Below, piece by piece: positions 10,640-24,455 of a stretch of 64,000 bases of DNA. A program made the position numbers and the translations under genes. Every line of letters begins with the position of its first letter. Position 1 is the stretch's first letter. Source of the stretch: Prostheceraeus crozeri (taxonomy: Eukaryota > Platyhelminthes > Polycladida > Euryleptidae); contig CAJQUW010005337.1 of assembly GCA_907163375.1 (NCBI GenBank), forward strand, positions 27,366 to 91,365. Direction: 5' to 3'. Under the pieces are notes generated by a model. It did no database searches. It saw nothing but the letters and a program-made list of their open reading frames with translations, and was not told where the DNA came from.

Positions 10640-11415
10640 ACACAGTTCTGGATAAGCATAGTACAAGAGTAGACTACATAGTTCTGGATAAGCATAGTAC
10701 AAGAGTAGCCTACATAGTTCTGGATAAGCATAGTACAAGAGTAGCCTACACAGTTCTGGATAAGCATAGTACAAGAGTAGCCTACATAGTTCTGGATGAG
10801 CATAGTACAAGAGTAGCCTACATAGTTCTGGATGAGCGCAGTACAAGAGTAGCCTACATAGTTCTGGATAAGCATAGTACAAGAGTAGCCTACATAGTTC
10901 TGGATGAGCGCAGTACAAGAGTAGCCTACATAGTTCTGGATAAGCATAGTACAAGAGTAGCCTACATAGTTCTGGATGAGCGCAGTACAAGAGTAGCCTA
11001 CATAGTTCTGGATGAGCATAGTACAAGAGTAGCCTACATAGTTCTGGATGAGCATAGTACAAGAGTAGCCTACATAGTTCTGGATGAGCGCAGTACAAGA
11101 GTAGCCTACATAGTTCTGGATAAGCATAGTACAAGAGTAGCCTACACAGTTCTGGATAAGCATAGTACAAGAGTAGCCTACATAGTTCTGGATGAGCATA
11201 GTACAAGAGTAGCCTACATAGTTCTGGATGAGCATAGTACAAGAGTAGCCTACATAGTTCTGGATGAGCATTGTACAAGAGTAGCCTACATAGTTCTGGA
11301 TAAGCATAGTACAAGAGTAGCCTACATAGTTCTGGATGAGCATAGTACAAGAGTAGCCTACATAGTTCTGGATAAGCACAGTACAAGAGTAGCCTACATA
11401 GTTCTGGATGAGCAT
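10640..11415. repeat. 36-bp minisatellite, about 21-22 copies
   Basis: The unit is TAGTTCTGGATAAGCATAGT followed by ACAAGAGTAGCCTACA. Units differ mainly at aag/gag and cat/cgc positions, giving a K/E-type alternation, and at tacata/tacaca. The period is a multiple of three and lacks stops in several frames, so long ORFs appear on both strands (12-residue periods VLDKHSTRVAYI and LLYYAHPELCRL). They show no sign of being genes. Confidence 0.95.
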
Positions 11416-11537
11416 GATAATCTATTTGCTTTCCTCTAATAGTTGCCTGTACTTTGAATGTTCATCATTTGTCAGAATATTTTGAAATTGCATTTAAATG
11501 CCAAATCTACATACAGCAGGAGGATTTCACAACTTAC

Positions 11538-11885
11538 CGTTGTCTTTATCAGCATTTGACACAATTATGCAGTTCATCTCATCAGGGACAATTGGAAATG
11601 ACTCATCATCATTACGCAAAGGTTTGCTTATCGGATTGTCAACGCTACGGCCATACGCTTGGCCATTGACATCGCAAAACCCATTTCCAACCCAGTAGAC
11701 GGGGCTCTGTCCAACCATTCCAGTCTGCCTCTTCAAAGCAAGCTCCTCTGGCCTCTTGCCCATTTTGTTCGCTAAAACCGTCCGGATATCTCCGACGGTT
11801 GGATTATCTGACAGTTTTACTGTGAAGTTAAAATCTCCTCCACCATTGTAATCCATGCAAAAGTTGGAAACTTCCAAAGTAGTTT
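11538..11885 (-). CDS. Host exon, copy 1 of a duplicated 348-bp domain exon
   Basis: The minus-strand exon is bounded by an acceptor (ttctttgcag) at 11886 and a consensus donor (gtaagt) from 11537. It is exactly 348 bp and phase 1 at both ends, so it can be duplicated or skipped without shifting frame. The 116-residue product contains DNPTVGDIRTVLANKMGKRP, which has a ubiquitin-like look, followed by VYWVGNGFCDVNG and FPIVPDEMNCIIVSNADKDN. The family is not recognised. A paralogous exon of identical length and phase lies at 26622-26969 on the same strand, so both belong to one gene or to tandem paralogues. Flanking exons are not certain; a possible one lies at about 12040-11930. Confidence 0.65.
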
Positions 11886-11929
11886 CTGCAAAGAAGAATA
11901 CTTGAGTTTCAAAGTCATCGATCAATCAT

Positions 11930-12040
11930 CTCCCTCTCATACACGAAAAGCTTGATGTTGGTGATAAACTGGCTATCAACAGGGAACTTGATGAGCTTCA
12001 TCAACACTGTTAGCAAAATAGTCAATCCATCTCGCATCTG
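11930..12040 (-). other. Possible upstream exon or exon-like remnant
   Basis: A tttttcag acceptor-like site precedes an open stretch (MRDGLTILLTVLMKLIKFPV) just upstream of exon copy 1. The matching area upstream of exon copy 2 (27000-27090) is distantly similar, suggesting the duplication included flanking sequence. No convincing donor is visible, so coding status is doubtful. Confidence 0.2.
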
Positions 12041-12149
12041 AAAAACTTCTACAATGATCAAGTTTCTTGGTTGCTCTTTCATTCTATGATCTGACAAAAA
12101 ATGTACATTTTTGCAATAAAAAATACACGAGAAGAATTTGTCTTTCAAA

Positions 12150-13690
12150 GTCGTATTGCAAGCTAGGGAGTCTTGAATATCGTAAAATTATATTTGCTTA
12201 CGGATTTTGAATGATCCCAACTTCGATGCACTAAGTAACGAAATGATCTAGGATTCATTTATTCACTTAACATCAAATTTGTCATTTTTTTGATTTTTAT
12301 TCCACCTTTAGGGCAACTATCTCCCACATAGTAACTGGCTCTTCAAGTTATAATAATGATGATGCGTTTATTTTCCATAAAAGGCCTCAATATTGAAAAT
12401 CGTGAGGCAATTGACAAAGTGCAAAACATTTCAAATAAATCACATAAAAGAAAAGTAACAAGAAAGAAGAAACATGACTTGGGACAGGGTAGAGGTGTAT
12501 GTCGTAAACCACTATCTGAAGCCGTCGTTTTTAAGTCGAATCATTGCTATGATGAAGCTGTTCTGTTTCAGGATTGATTTACATGTTGGACACGCACGAT
12601 TCGTATTGGCATAGAACAACCTTCGGTGCTCAGGAAAATGCAGATGATGTTCCTGACACAATGCGACAAAAATATTTAAGCCAATCATCAAACGTCTTTA
12701 ATTAAGAGGGATGAAATTGTTACAAGGACACCGTGAAGATCCAAATATAATGTGGTGCGAACGATCTTGCATATATTTTCAAATCATTTGCTTTTTGAAG
12801 CGTTTTATCTAAGGAACATAGGGTCTAATAATCCAAATGCTACGAATACAGTTATTGTAGATGATGCCCGAGTGATAGATGGTTTATCAGGTTTTTAGAG
12901 ATAATGGTTTCAGTTGCCGAAGAGCGAGAAGTCGACTGGAAGCTTTTTGGAAACATTTCTGACATGTCTTTGCATATTTAAGTTACAATTGAATGTGACA
13001 CCCTAAAATTTCATCTTTTCACTCCAAGGTATCAGGAACAATAAATTGATGAAGCTCATCACATTCCGAGGTGAAATGAGTATCTGTTGGCATTTCGGTT
13101 GGTTCCCTTTATTCGCCGGTTATCGCGCGGACGTGAGGGTGAACGCTGATCGTCAATCTCGTTCAGTGACTCTGATATTGCTAATCCCTTCATACTTATC
13201 CAATGCTTATATTCTTGGCTACCATTATCAACATCTTTATCGCCTAACCACATTCCATGATCTCTATGGTGCATTATCGTCGCTTCGCTTTATCTCTACA
13301 GGTGAAGCTTTTGCTAATCTCGTGCAGCATTTTCACTTACACGTAATACCATTCATGGCTTCCGAATTATCAACACTCGCGATGCTCTACTGGAACTGCG
13401 TGCGCGTCCACCTGTACTAAATCGTTGACTGAGGCGACCTGTTTGTTTCCATATGGTCCCACAAATTCAATGTGCGGTGAGTGGATATCCCTATGTCACA
13501 GGTGCAGAAGTAAGTAGACTGAAAAATCGTGCACCTTCTGTAATTCCCGCGCCACATAGACTCGTGTGTGCATATGACCATGATTTCCCAGTACCAGAAA
13601 CCACTCACAGGAGTTGATGGCGAGGGAAAATCATTTCCGTTGAGAATCACTCGTCGCCTCGGTGACGGATTTGCCGTTCACTTGAGCTGG
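12150..13690. other. No gene recognised
   Basis: AT-rich sequence with short ORFs only. The last part (13040-13690) may be the decayed 5' portion of the following LINE, but no endonuclease motif could be confirmed. Confidence 0.5.
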
Positions 13691-13699
13691 AATACCATC

Positions 13700-15061
13700 A
13701 ATGCGGATTCACACGACTTCTCTCAGAAAAAGCAGATGGCAACGATCAAATGTGTACCGATTGGTTGGCCTTCTGGGTCACGTCCTAACACCTGTGATGA
13801 GAATGAAAATCGAATCAAGGCTGCAGAGAGATGTTTGGTCTCTGTTTCCCGTCAACAGAGCCCTATCAGTCCTCTAACGATTCCGTCAAAGATCCTTGAA
13901 AAAGTAATTCTGAATGACCTTCGGCATAAACTTTCGCATTTATTGGCTGAGGCTCAATTTGGAATAAGGAAGGGGTCATCGACTGCGCATGCAATCATTG
14001 CAACTCATGATTCGCTTGCCACTAATTTTGATTACCCTGAAATTGGAGTGACCGTTTTCATAGGCTTCGACTCTCTTTTCGACTTCCATAGGCTCTGGGC
14101 TACCTTCCGGTTTTGTTCGATTTCCAATTGATCATTTGATTGATCGCCAACAAAGAGTTCGTTATCCTAAAAGTCAGACCAGGGATGTTACCAGCTGTGT
14201 CCCGCAAGGGTCAATACTCGCTCCTTACATGCTTGGATTGTATATGTCATCTCTACAACCCCAATTCCAAAGAATGTGTCTTATATACTACTTCAATGAT
14301 GTTTGTCTATCTTTTGGAATCAGGAAAAATTAAGCCAGTGATGACATTGACGCTCTCATTATCGAAGTTGAAAACGTGTCTAGATGGTCTGCTCAGAATT
14401 GGTTGTCCCTGAATTTGCAAAAAACAAGAGGTTTAATAAGCTACCGGGGTCTGTTCAAAGAATCTATCGACGTTGAGAACCATTTACCAACCGTGAAATT
14501 CCAGAATAATATCAAATTTCTGCTCGACAGATCTTTTGGATGGAGATGTCATGTGGATTAATGTACATTGAGAGGAAGTGTGCTCAGAGGATTTATATAT
14601 TGAGAAGGATGAAGACCGCAACAAGTGACGATCAATTCCTGCGCATTTAGTGCATCGCCCTTATTCGAAGCTTAATTGAATAAGTCTGCCCGGCCTTCAT
14701 TGGACTGTCATCTGAGGATTCAAAGCGCCTTCAGAGAATTCAAGACCGATGTCTTAGAATAAAAAGCCATTCTCTCTCAACAACTAATATCATTTGCAGA
14801 CGTCAAGAATTGGCTCTGAACCTCTTCCGGAGCTTGAATACTCAAGAAACTTTTATTTCAAAAATCGTTCCCCCACTACCAACTTCCGATCGATTTATGG
14901 TGCCTTATTCCAGGACTAATCTACGTCGGAACTCTTTTCTGCCATCTGTTTGCATAATGCAGTCTCATGTGACTAAGATCATAGACTCAAGATCTTACCT
15001 TAACAACGACTATAATTTTTATTCTGCTTGTAATTTTGATTCATATTCACAGTCTGAATAA
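13700..15061 (+). mobile_element. Decayed APE-type LINE, reverse transcriptase to C-terminus
   Basis: Fragments in several frames line up with the LINE family seen at the window start: SPLTIPSKILEKVILNDL, AEAQFGIRKGSSTAHAII, VPQGSILAPYMLGLYM, a degenerate active-site region, NWLSLNLQKTRGLISY, and a C-terminal VPYSRTNLRRNSFLPS. Each part corresponds to the block order RPIS, QFGFR, YSKAFD, PQGSILGP, YADD, thumb. Frameshifts and substitutions are numerous, so it is older than the copies at 1-2050. Confidence 0.7.
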
Positions 15062-15439
15062 GCGCATCTTTCTCACAGAAGCTTCGACGTCGTTTTCATC
15101 GCAACAGTTTTGACTGTCCATGTTTTCTGACCACCAATACTTCGGAACAATCCCGACATCGGTGTTATTATTGAGCCTTAGCTTAGTGATGAGATTGATG
15201 ATTCGACCATCAGCACTCCTGGCTGCTCTAACTATCGCTCTTATCGCCAGGTTGGTCTTGGAGGCAGAATTCTCTGCTGCATCAGAAGTCATTCTTCCAT
15301 TACCAATTTTCCTGTTGAATTCATATCCAATAGCCAATCTCCAATAATGGAGCTCATGTTTCTTTTCATCAAGGAATTATTTTGGCAGTTATTATGATTT
15401 ATTTTCCTTACTGGAACTCGCATAGAGCTGAAGAGGACG

Positions 15440-16225
15440 CTTGGAGTCCCTAACAACAGTAATTGATCTTTCAAGAGTCGAATATGCCTTAAAGAAACAG
15501 ATCAAGAAGTTTTCGTCCTCTAATATCGCTCACTTCAACATGGCAATTTCCACAATCGATTGGCATTCTCTCGTCAACAACTCGACGAAGCAGCAGAAAC
15601 TTTCCTTGGATACTTACTTGATGTCTTTTATTCTTGTTTTCCCATTAAAACGATACGAATCAAACGAACCATGTTGGATGAGTGACTCACTCAAAATCCT
15701 GATTATCGAGCGTGACGCAGCACATCATGGTTGTCAGAAGGCCAGATAGAGGCTACAGGAAAATTAATCTTCTGAAAGGAAATTATATCCGAAAGGCTAT
15801 TGATCCTGGTGATCCTCGCACTAGTGCAGTTCTCTCAAGCATGTGGCTACATTCACTTAGAAAAACGGCTCATGCCAGTTTTCTGTCGATGATTTCAACG
15901 AGTGCTTTTCTTCGATTTTCAAGAAGGCCATGTTTCTGTTCTGATTGACAGCTCCATGCCATCCAACTATCTGTTGATGAAGTACCTTCTGAAAGTCAAG
16001 AAGACTGGTGCAGATGGAATACCTCCTTGGGTATTCAGATGTTACGCAGATTTTCTTGCCCCAGCAATAACTGTTTTATTCAATTGGAGCTTTCGCGAGT
16101 GTGCTGTTCCGTTGTCATTCAAAAAAGCATTTATTCTGCCTATTCCTAAATGCCCTCATACATAGTAAGTGATTATAGACCAATCTCTATTCTACCTTGC
16201 GTCTCTAAAAGTCTAAAAATCAAAT
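15440..16225 (+). mobile_element. Decayed LINE fragment, linker and start of reverse transcriptase
   Basis: Translation in mixed frames gives the inter-domain region (TIDWHSLVNNSTKQQ, FPLKRYESNEPCWMSDSLK, ERDAAHH). The first RT block follows (VKKTGADGIPPWVFRCYADF, then FKKAFILPIPK and DYRPISILPCVSKSL). This is the part missing from the fragment just before it, so the two may be pieces of one rearranged copy or two neighbours of one family. Confidence 0.65.
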
Positions 16226-16553
16226 GAAGTGTCTATAAAGTCAACGGAATGTGCAGCACACCAGATAAATGTGCAACATTTTCCAGGTAATTGCTGGAAC
16301 GTTATCAAAAATAGGGGAAGATTTAGTTTTGAAATTCCTCAACACACCTTGAACTTATGACCCCGCTACTGGACCTCTGCTGGCAGGCGAAAGCCTCACA
16401 TTCTTATAGCGGTTTATTAATGACATCGGTAGTTGTGTTAGGTCTAAGTACCAATTAGATAGCAAGGATCTAAACTCCAACCTCTGAAAGGATTCCTTGC
16501 TTATTATGGGGGTTCTGGCATTTGAAATATGGATATAATGCAAGCTAAAGTGT

Positions 16554-17930
16554 ATGACGTCAATGCGAAGGAGCGTCAGTAGTGTTGATGTCTGTGGCAG
16601 CAAAAGATGCCTATGTTGTAAATCTCTTGACACTAATACTACTTTTATGAGTTTTAGTACCGGCAGACGGTTCGTTTTAAATTATCCTAGTAGTTTCTCG
16701 TGTAAGAGTAGACATGTAATATATTTGATCACATGTCAATCATGTGGGGTCCAGTATGTTGGACAGACAAAACAGCCATTACATTGTAGACTTAATGGGC
16801 ATCGGCAATCTGTTCAAAAGAATCATCTCAATACGTATTTGAGTAATCATTTTAATAGTTCTAATCACAGTTGGGATGATGTAAGTATACAAATTATTGA
16901 CTTTGTCGATGTTCGTAATAAATCTGATACAGAAATTGCCTTCGAGCTTAACAGTAAGGAAGATTTTCATAAAGATTTTACTTTTCTAAGAACGCTGAAC
17001 ACCTTGCATCCTTTAGGTTTGAATGACAGAGTGTTAGCCGGAGGTTGCGCCTCTCAGAACACTGCAAATTCATTTTCATTTTTTAGTTCTCCTATTAGCA
17101 GACGTAACAGAAGCCATGGCCTTAGGAAGTCGGGTAGAAAGAAAATATCCTCCATCTAATAGTTGTGAGGATATTCTCATGGAGCTTCAAGAGTTGATGA
17201 AGAGCAACAAAATAAGAAATTTCTATAATTGCTTGAAATCGATAAGTGATAGCATGCTTAAAATTATGTATTCTAGGCTTCTTCATCAGTCGAATGACCT
17301 ATCTTTCGTTTTGACAACATATGTTCATAGTAAATTATATAGAAACAAGAGGGATAGCTCTAACGAAGACAAAACGCATATAGTGATTCCTTTCAAGTCT
17401 CATTTAGTTGACAAACTTCATTTACCTTCTGTATTTAATGATAAAAGTGTCTGTGCTTTAGTTCCAGAAAAAGCGAAACATCTACATCCTCCCAAAGTGT
17501 ACCATAAACTTAATAACCCTATTTGTTTGAAATTCTTCAATTATAATAAGTTTCTTAATAGTCTGACAATTCAGGAAGTTGTTGGCATTTTACAGAGCGA
17601 TTGCAGCTGTGACTCGATGACCAGTTTTGTTTATGAGCCTTATGGGCATGTTTTTACCGGTAATTTAGATATAATAAATGATCCAGGTCTCGGAGCAATA
17701 TTCGCGTATGGCACTAAACACAGATTGTCTAGGTCAATATCATGGAAATCCATTCAAAAAGAGATCAGCGATTCCATAGATAATCATATATCTCGTGTGT
17801 CCAGTCGCCTTCACTTAAAAAGTTGATGACTTCTCTATTTGGAAAAACAGGGTCATCATGTCAGTAGAGTACCGCATCTTTCGTTGTAAGAAGCAGGGTT
17901 GCCAAACTCGTCCAGAAATTTGCATCTGGT
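16554..17930 (+). mobile_element. Penelope-like element, 5' part with N-terminal GIY-YIG domain
   Basis: The first part (16554-17159) has a Cys-rich motif (CGSKRCLCC) followed by a GIY-YIG nuclease: VIYLITCQSCGVQYVGQTKQ gives the two YI/YVG strands, then RLNGHRQ, HFNSSNHSW and LNTLHPLGLND. The second part (17116-17826, other frame) carries the pre-RT region of Penelope-like proteins (KYPPSNSCEDIL, CSCDSM, YEPYGHVFTGNLDIINDPG, RSISWKSIQKEI). Having the GIY-YIG domain before the RT is the permuted order described for the Naiad group of Penelope-like elements. The RT core is absent: the 52-bp satellite begins at about 17935. Confidence 0.75.
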
Positions 17931-17934
17931 CCAC

Positions 17935-20900
17935 GTTGCATCTGTGATTGCGCTACCAGAAAAAACAAATCTATATACAAATACATCAGTGCGCCTATGA
18001 TTGCGCTACCAGAAAAAACAAATCTTCATAAAAGTACATCAGTGCGCCTATGATTGCGTCACCAGAAAAACAAATCTATATACAAATACATCAGTGCGCC
18101 TATGATTGCGCTACCAGAAAAACAAATCTATATACAAATACATCAGTGCGCCTATGATTGCGCTACCAGAAAAAACAAATCTATATACAAATACATCAGT
18201 GCGCCTATGATTGCGCTACCAGAAAAAACAAATCTATATACAAATACATCAGTGCGCCTATGATTGCGCTACCAGAAAAAACAAATCTTCATAAAAGTAC
18301 ATCAGTGCGCCTATGATTGCGCTACCAGAAAAAACAAATCTATATACAAATACATCAGTGCGCCTATGATTGCGCTACCAGAAAAAACAAATCTTCATAA
18401 AAGTACATCAGTGCGCCTATGATTGCGTTACCAGAAAAACAAATCTATATACAAATACATCAGTGCGCCTATGATTGCGTTACCAGAAAAACCAATCTTC
18501 ATACAAATACATCAGTGCGCTTATGGTTGCGCTACCAGAAAAACAAATCTATATACAAATACATCAGTGCGCCTATGATTGCGCTACCAGAAAAACCAAT
18601 CTTCATACAAATACATCAGTGCGCCTATGATTGCGTTACCAGAAAAACAAATCTATATACAAATACATCAGTGCGTCTATGGTTGCGCTACCAGAAAAAC
18701 AAATCTATATACAAATACATCAGTGCGCGTATGGTTGCGTTACCAGAAAAACAAATCTATATACAAATACATCAGTGCGCCTCTGATTGCGCTACCAGAA
18801 AAACAAATCTATATACAAATACATCAGTGCGCCTATGATTGCGCTACCAGAAAAAACAAATCTATATACAAATACATCAGTGCGCCTATGATTGCGCTAC
18901 CAGAAAAAACAAATCTATATACAAATACATCAGTGCGCCTATGATTGCGCTACCAGAAAAACAAATCTATATACAAATACATCAGTGCGCCTATGATTGC
19001 GTTACCAGAAAAACAAATCTATATACAAATACATCAGTGCGCCTATGATTGCGCTACCAGAAAAACAAATCTATATACAAATACATCAGTGCGCCTATGA
19101 TTGCGCTACCAGAAAAACAAATCTTTATAAAAGTACATCAGTGCGCCTATGATTGCGCTACCAGAAAAACAAATCTATATACAAATACATCAGTGCGCCT
19201 ATGATTGCGCTACCAGAAAAACAAATCTATATACAAATACATCAGTGCGCCTATGATTGCGTCACCAGAAAAACAAATCTATATACAAATACATCAGTGC
19301 GCCTATGATTGCGCTACCAGAAAAAACAAATCTATATACAAATACATCAGTGCGCCTATGATTGCGTTACCAGAAAAACAAATCTATATACAAATACATC
19401 AGTGCGCCTATGATTGCGCTACCAGAAAAACAAATCTATATACAAATACATCAGTGCGCCTATGATTGCGCTACCAGAAAAACAAATCTATATACAAATA
19501 CATCAGTGCGCCTATGATTGCGCTACCAGAAAAACAAATCTATATACAAATACATCAGTGCGCCTATGATTGCGTTACCAGAAAAACAAATCTATATACA
19601 AATACATCAGTGCGCCTATGATTGCGTTACCAGAAAAACAAATCTATATACAAATACATCAGTGCGCCTATGATTGCGCTACCAGAAAAAACAAATCTAT
19701 ATACAAATACATCAGTGCGCCTATGATTGCGCTACCAGAAAAACAAATCTATATACAAATACATCAGTGCGCCTATGATTGCGCTACCAGAAAAAACAAA
19801 TCTATATACAAATACATCAGTGCGCCTATGATTGCGTTACCAGAAAAACAAATCTATATACAAATACATCAGTGCGCCTATGATTGCGCTACCAGAAAAA
19901 CAAATCTATATACAAATACATCAGTGCGCCTATGGTTGCGTTACCAGAAAAACAAATCTATATACAAATACATCAGTGCGCCTATGATTGCGCTACCAGA
20001 AAAACAAATCTATATACAAATACATCAGTGCGCCTATGATTGCGTTACCAGAAAAACAAATCTATATACAAATACATCAGTGCGCCTATGATTGCGCTAC
20101 CAGAAAAACAAATCTATATACAAATACATCAGTGCGCCTCTGATTGCGCTACCAGTAAAAACAAATCTATATACAAATACATCAGTGCGCCTATGATTGC
20201 GTTACCAGAAAAACAAATCTATATACAAATACATCAGTGCGCCTATGATTGCGTTACCAGAAAAACAAATCTATATACAAATACATCAGTGCGCCTACGA
20301 TTGCGCTACCTGAAAAAACAAATCTATATACAAATACATCAGTGCGCCTATGATTGCGTTACCAGAAAAACAAATCTATATACAAATACATCAGTGCGCC
20401 TATGATTGCGCTACCAGAAAAACAAATCTATATACAAATACATCAGTGCGCCTATGATTGCGCTACCAGAAAAACAAATCTATATACAAATACATCAGTG
20501 CGCCTATGATTGCGCTACCAGAAAAACAAATCTATATACAAATACATCAGTGCGCCTATGATTGCGCTACCAGAAAAACAAATCTATATACAAATACATC
20601 AGTGCGCCTATGATTGCGTTACCAGAAAAACAAATCTATATACAAATACATCAGTGCGCCTATGATTGCGCTACCTGAAAAAACAAATCTATATACAAAT
20701 ACATCAGTGCGCCTATGATTGCGTTACCAGAAAAACAAATCTATATACAAATACATCAGTGCGCCTATGATTGCGCTACCAGAAAAACAAATCTATATAC
20801 AAATACATCAGTGCGCCTATGATTGCGCTACCAGAAAAACAAATCTATATACAAATACATCAGTGCGCCTATGGTTGGGTTATGAATCAACAAATCTATA

Positions 20901-23900
20901 AAGAATAAAACGGTACGCCTATGATTGCGTTACCAGAAAAACAAATCTATATACAAATACATCAGTGCGCCTATGATTGCGCTACCAGAAAAACAAATCT
21001 ATATACAAATACATCAGTGCGCCTATGGTTGGGTTATGAATCAATACATCTATAAAGAATAAAACGGTTCGCCTATGATTGCGCTACCAGAAAAACAAAT
21101 CTATATACAAATACATCAGTGCGCCTATGGTTGGGTTATGAATCAATACATCTATAAAGAATAAAACGGTACGCCTATGATTGCGCTACCAGAAAAACAA
21201 ATCTATATACAAATACATCAGTGCGCCTATGATTGCGTTACCAGAAAAACAAATCTATATACAAATACATCAGTGCGCCTATGATTGCGCTACCAGAAAA
21301 ACAAATCTATATACAAATACATCAGTGCGCCTATGGTTGGGTTATGAATCAATAAATCAATAAAGAATAAAACGGTTCGCCTATGATTGCGCTACCAGAA
21401 AAACAAATCTATATACAAATACATCAGTGCGCCTATGATTGCGTTACCAGAAAAACAAATCTATATACAAATACATCAGTGCGCCTATAATTGCGCTACC
21501 AGAAAAACAAATCTATATAAAAGTACATCAGTGCGCCTATGGTTGGGTTATGAATCAACAAATCTATAAAGAATAAAACGGTGCGCCTATGATTGCGTTA
21601 CCAGAAAAACAAATCTATATACAAATACATCAGTGCGCCTATGATTGCGCTACCAGAAAAACAAATCTATATACAAATACATCAGTGCGCCTATGGTTGG
21701 GTTATGAATCAACAAATCTATAAAGAATAAAACGGTACGCCTATGATTGCGCTACCAGAAAAACAAATCTATATACAAATACATCAGTGCGCCTATGATT
21801 GCGCTACCAGAAAAACAAATCTATATACAAATACATCAGTGCGCCTATGATTGCGCTACCAGAAAAACAAATCTATATACAAATACATCAGTGCGCCTAT
21901 GGTTGGGTTATGAATCAACAAATCTATAAAGAATAAAACGGTACGCCTATGATTGCGCTACCAGAAAAACAAATCTATATACAAATACATCAGTGCGCCT
22001 ATGGTTGGGTTATGAATCAACAAATCTATAAAGAATAAAACGGTACGCCTATGATTGCGTTACCAGAAAAACAAATCTATATACAAATACATCAGTGCGC
22101 CTATGATTGCGCTACCTGAAAAAACAAATCTATATACAAATACATCAGTGCGCCTATGATTGCGCTACCAGAAAAACAAATCTATATACAAATACATCAG
22201 TGCGCCTATGATTGCGCTACCAGAAAAACAAATCTATATACAAATACATCAGTGCGCCTATGGTTGGGTTATGAATCAACAAATCTATAAAGAATAAAAC
22301 GGTACGCCTATGATTGCGCTACCAGAAAAACAAATCTATATACAAATACATCAGTGCGCCTATGATTGCGCTACCAGAAAAAACAAATCTATATACAAAT
22401 ACATCAGTGCGCCTATGATTGCGCTACCAGAAAAACAAATCTTTATAAAAGTACATCAGTGCGCCTATGATTGGGTTATGAATCAACAAATCTATAAAGA
22501 ATAAAACGGTACGCCTATGATTGTGCTACCAGAAAAACAAATCTATATAGAAATACATCAGTGCGCCTATGATTGCGCTACCAGAAAAACAAATCTATAT
22601 ACAAATACATCAGTGCGCCTATGGTTTGGTTATGAATCAACAAATCTATGAAGAATACAACGTTGCATCTGTGATTGCGCTACCAGAAAACAAATCTATA
22701 TACAAATACATCAGTGCGCCTATGATTGCGCTACCAGAAAAAACAAATCTATATACAAATACATCAGTGCGCCTATGATTGCGCTACCTGAAAAAACAAA
22801 TCTATATACAAATACATCAGTGCGCCTATGGTTGGGTTATGAATCAACAAATCTATAAAGAATAAAACGGTACGCCTATGATTGCGCTACCAGAAAAACA
22901 AATCTATATACAAATACATCAGTGCGCCTATGATTGCGCTACCAGAAAAACAAATCTATATACAAATACATCAGTGCGCCTATGGTTGGGTTATGAATCA
23001 ACAAATCTATAAAGAATAAAACGGTACGCCTATGATTGCGCTACCAGAAAAACAAATCTATATACAAATACATCAGTGCGCCTATGATTGCGTTACCAGA
23101 AAAAAAAATCTATATACAAATACATCAGTGCGCCTATGATTGCGCTACCAGAAAAACAAATCTATATACAAATACATCAGTGCGCCTATGATTGCGCTAC
23201 CAGAAAAACAAATCTATATACAAATACATCAGTGCGCCTATGGTTGGGTTATGAATCAACAAATCTATAAAGAATACAACGTTGCATCTGTGATTGCGCT
23301 ACCAGAAAAAACAAATCTATATACAAATACATCAGTGCGCCTATGATTGCGCTACCAGAAAAAACAAATCTTCATAAAAGTACATCAGTGCGCCTGTGAT
23401 TGGGTTATGAATCAACAAATCTATAAAGAATACAACGTTGCATCTGTGATTGCGCTACCAGAAAAACAAATCTATATACAAATACATCAGTGCGCCTATG
23501 ATTGCGTCACCAGAAAAACAAATCTATATACAAATACATCAGTGCGCCTATGATTGCGCTACCAGAAAAACAAATCTATATACAAATACATCAGTGCGCC
23601 TATGATTGCGCTACCAGAAAAAACAAATCTATATACAAATACATCAGTGCGCCTGTGATTGGGTTATGAATCAACAAATCTATAAAGAATACAACGTTGC
23701 ATCTGTGATTGCGCTACCAGAAAAACAAATCTATATACAAATACATCAGTGCGCCTATGATTGCGCTACCAGAAAAAACAAATCTATATACAAGTACATC
23801 AGTGCGCCTATGGTTTGGTTATGAATCAACAAATCTATGAAGAATACAACGTTGCATCTGTGATTGCGCTACCAGAAAAACAAATCTATATACAAATACA

Positions 23901-24455
23901 TCAGTGCGCCTATGATTGCGTCACCAGAAAAACAAATCTATATACAAATACATCAGTGCGCCTATGATTGCGCTACCAGAAAAAACAAATCTTCATAAAA
24001 GTACATCAGTGCGCCTGTGATTGGGTTATGAATCAACAAATCTATAAAGAATACAACGTTGCATCTGTGATTGCGTTACCAGAAAAACAAATCTATATAC
24101 AAATACATCAGTGCGCCTATGATTGCGCTACCAGAAAAAACAAATCTTCATAAAAGTACATCAGTGCGCCTGTGATTGGGTTATGAATCAACAAATCTAT
24201 AAAGAATACAACGTTGCATCTGTGATTGCGTTACCAGAAAAACAAATCAATATACAAATACATCAGTGCGCCTATGATTGCGTCACCAGAAAAACAAATC
24301 TATATACAAATACATCAGTGCACCTATGATTGCGCTACCAGAAAAAACAAATCTTCATAAAAGTACATCAGTGCGCCTATGGTTGGGTTATGAATCAACA
24401 AATCTATAAAGAATACAACGTTGCATCTGTGATTGCGTTACCAGAAAACAAGTGT
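17935..24455. repeat. 52-bp satellite array, about 125 units, in three zones
   Basis: The basic unit is ATGATTGCGCTACCAGAAAA followed by ACAAATCTATATACAAATAC and ATCAGTGCGCCT; a 53-bp form has one extra A. Zone 1 (to about 20870) is nearly pure. Zone 2 adds a diverged unit (GGTTGGGTTATGAATCAACA, with AAAGAATAAAACGGTACGCC). In zone 3 (about 22650 on) that unit ends in AATACAACGTTGCATCTGTG. The string GTTGCATCTGTGATTGCG also occurs at the extreme left edge. ORFs of 60-170 residues are artefacts of a period that cycles through three stop-poor frames. Confidence 0.95.

Noticed and set aside
10541-11439. ORFs of 260-281 codons on both strands with 12-residue repeats
   Set aside because: They arise from a 36-bp minisatellite whose period is a multiple of three; overlapping frames on both strands are equally open, with no flanking gene structure.
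16355-16633. Minus-strand ORF of 92 codons
   Set aside because: It has no recognisable domain and overlaps the start of the Penelope-like element in antisense.
17935-24455. Many ORFs of 60-173 codons with repeated IALPEKQIYIQIHQCAYDC segments
   Set aside because: They are products of the 52-bp satellite cycling through three frames. They start and stop wherever a unit varies.
17935-24455. CRISPR-like regularity of the 52-bp array
   Set aside because: The units are directly abutting and vary gradually; there are no unique spacers, and the context is eukaryotic.
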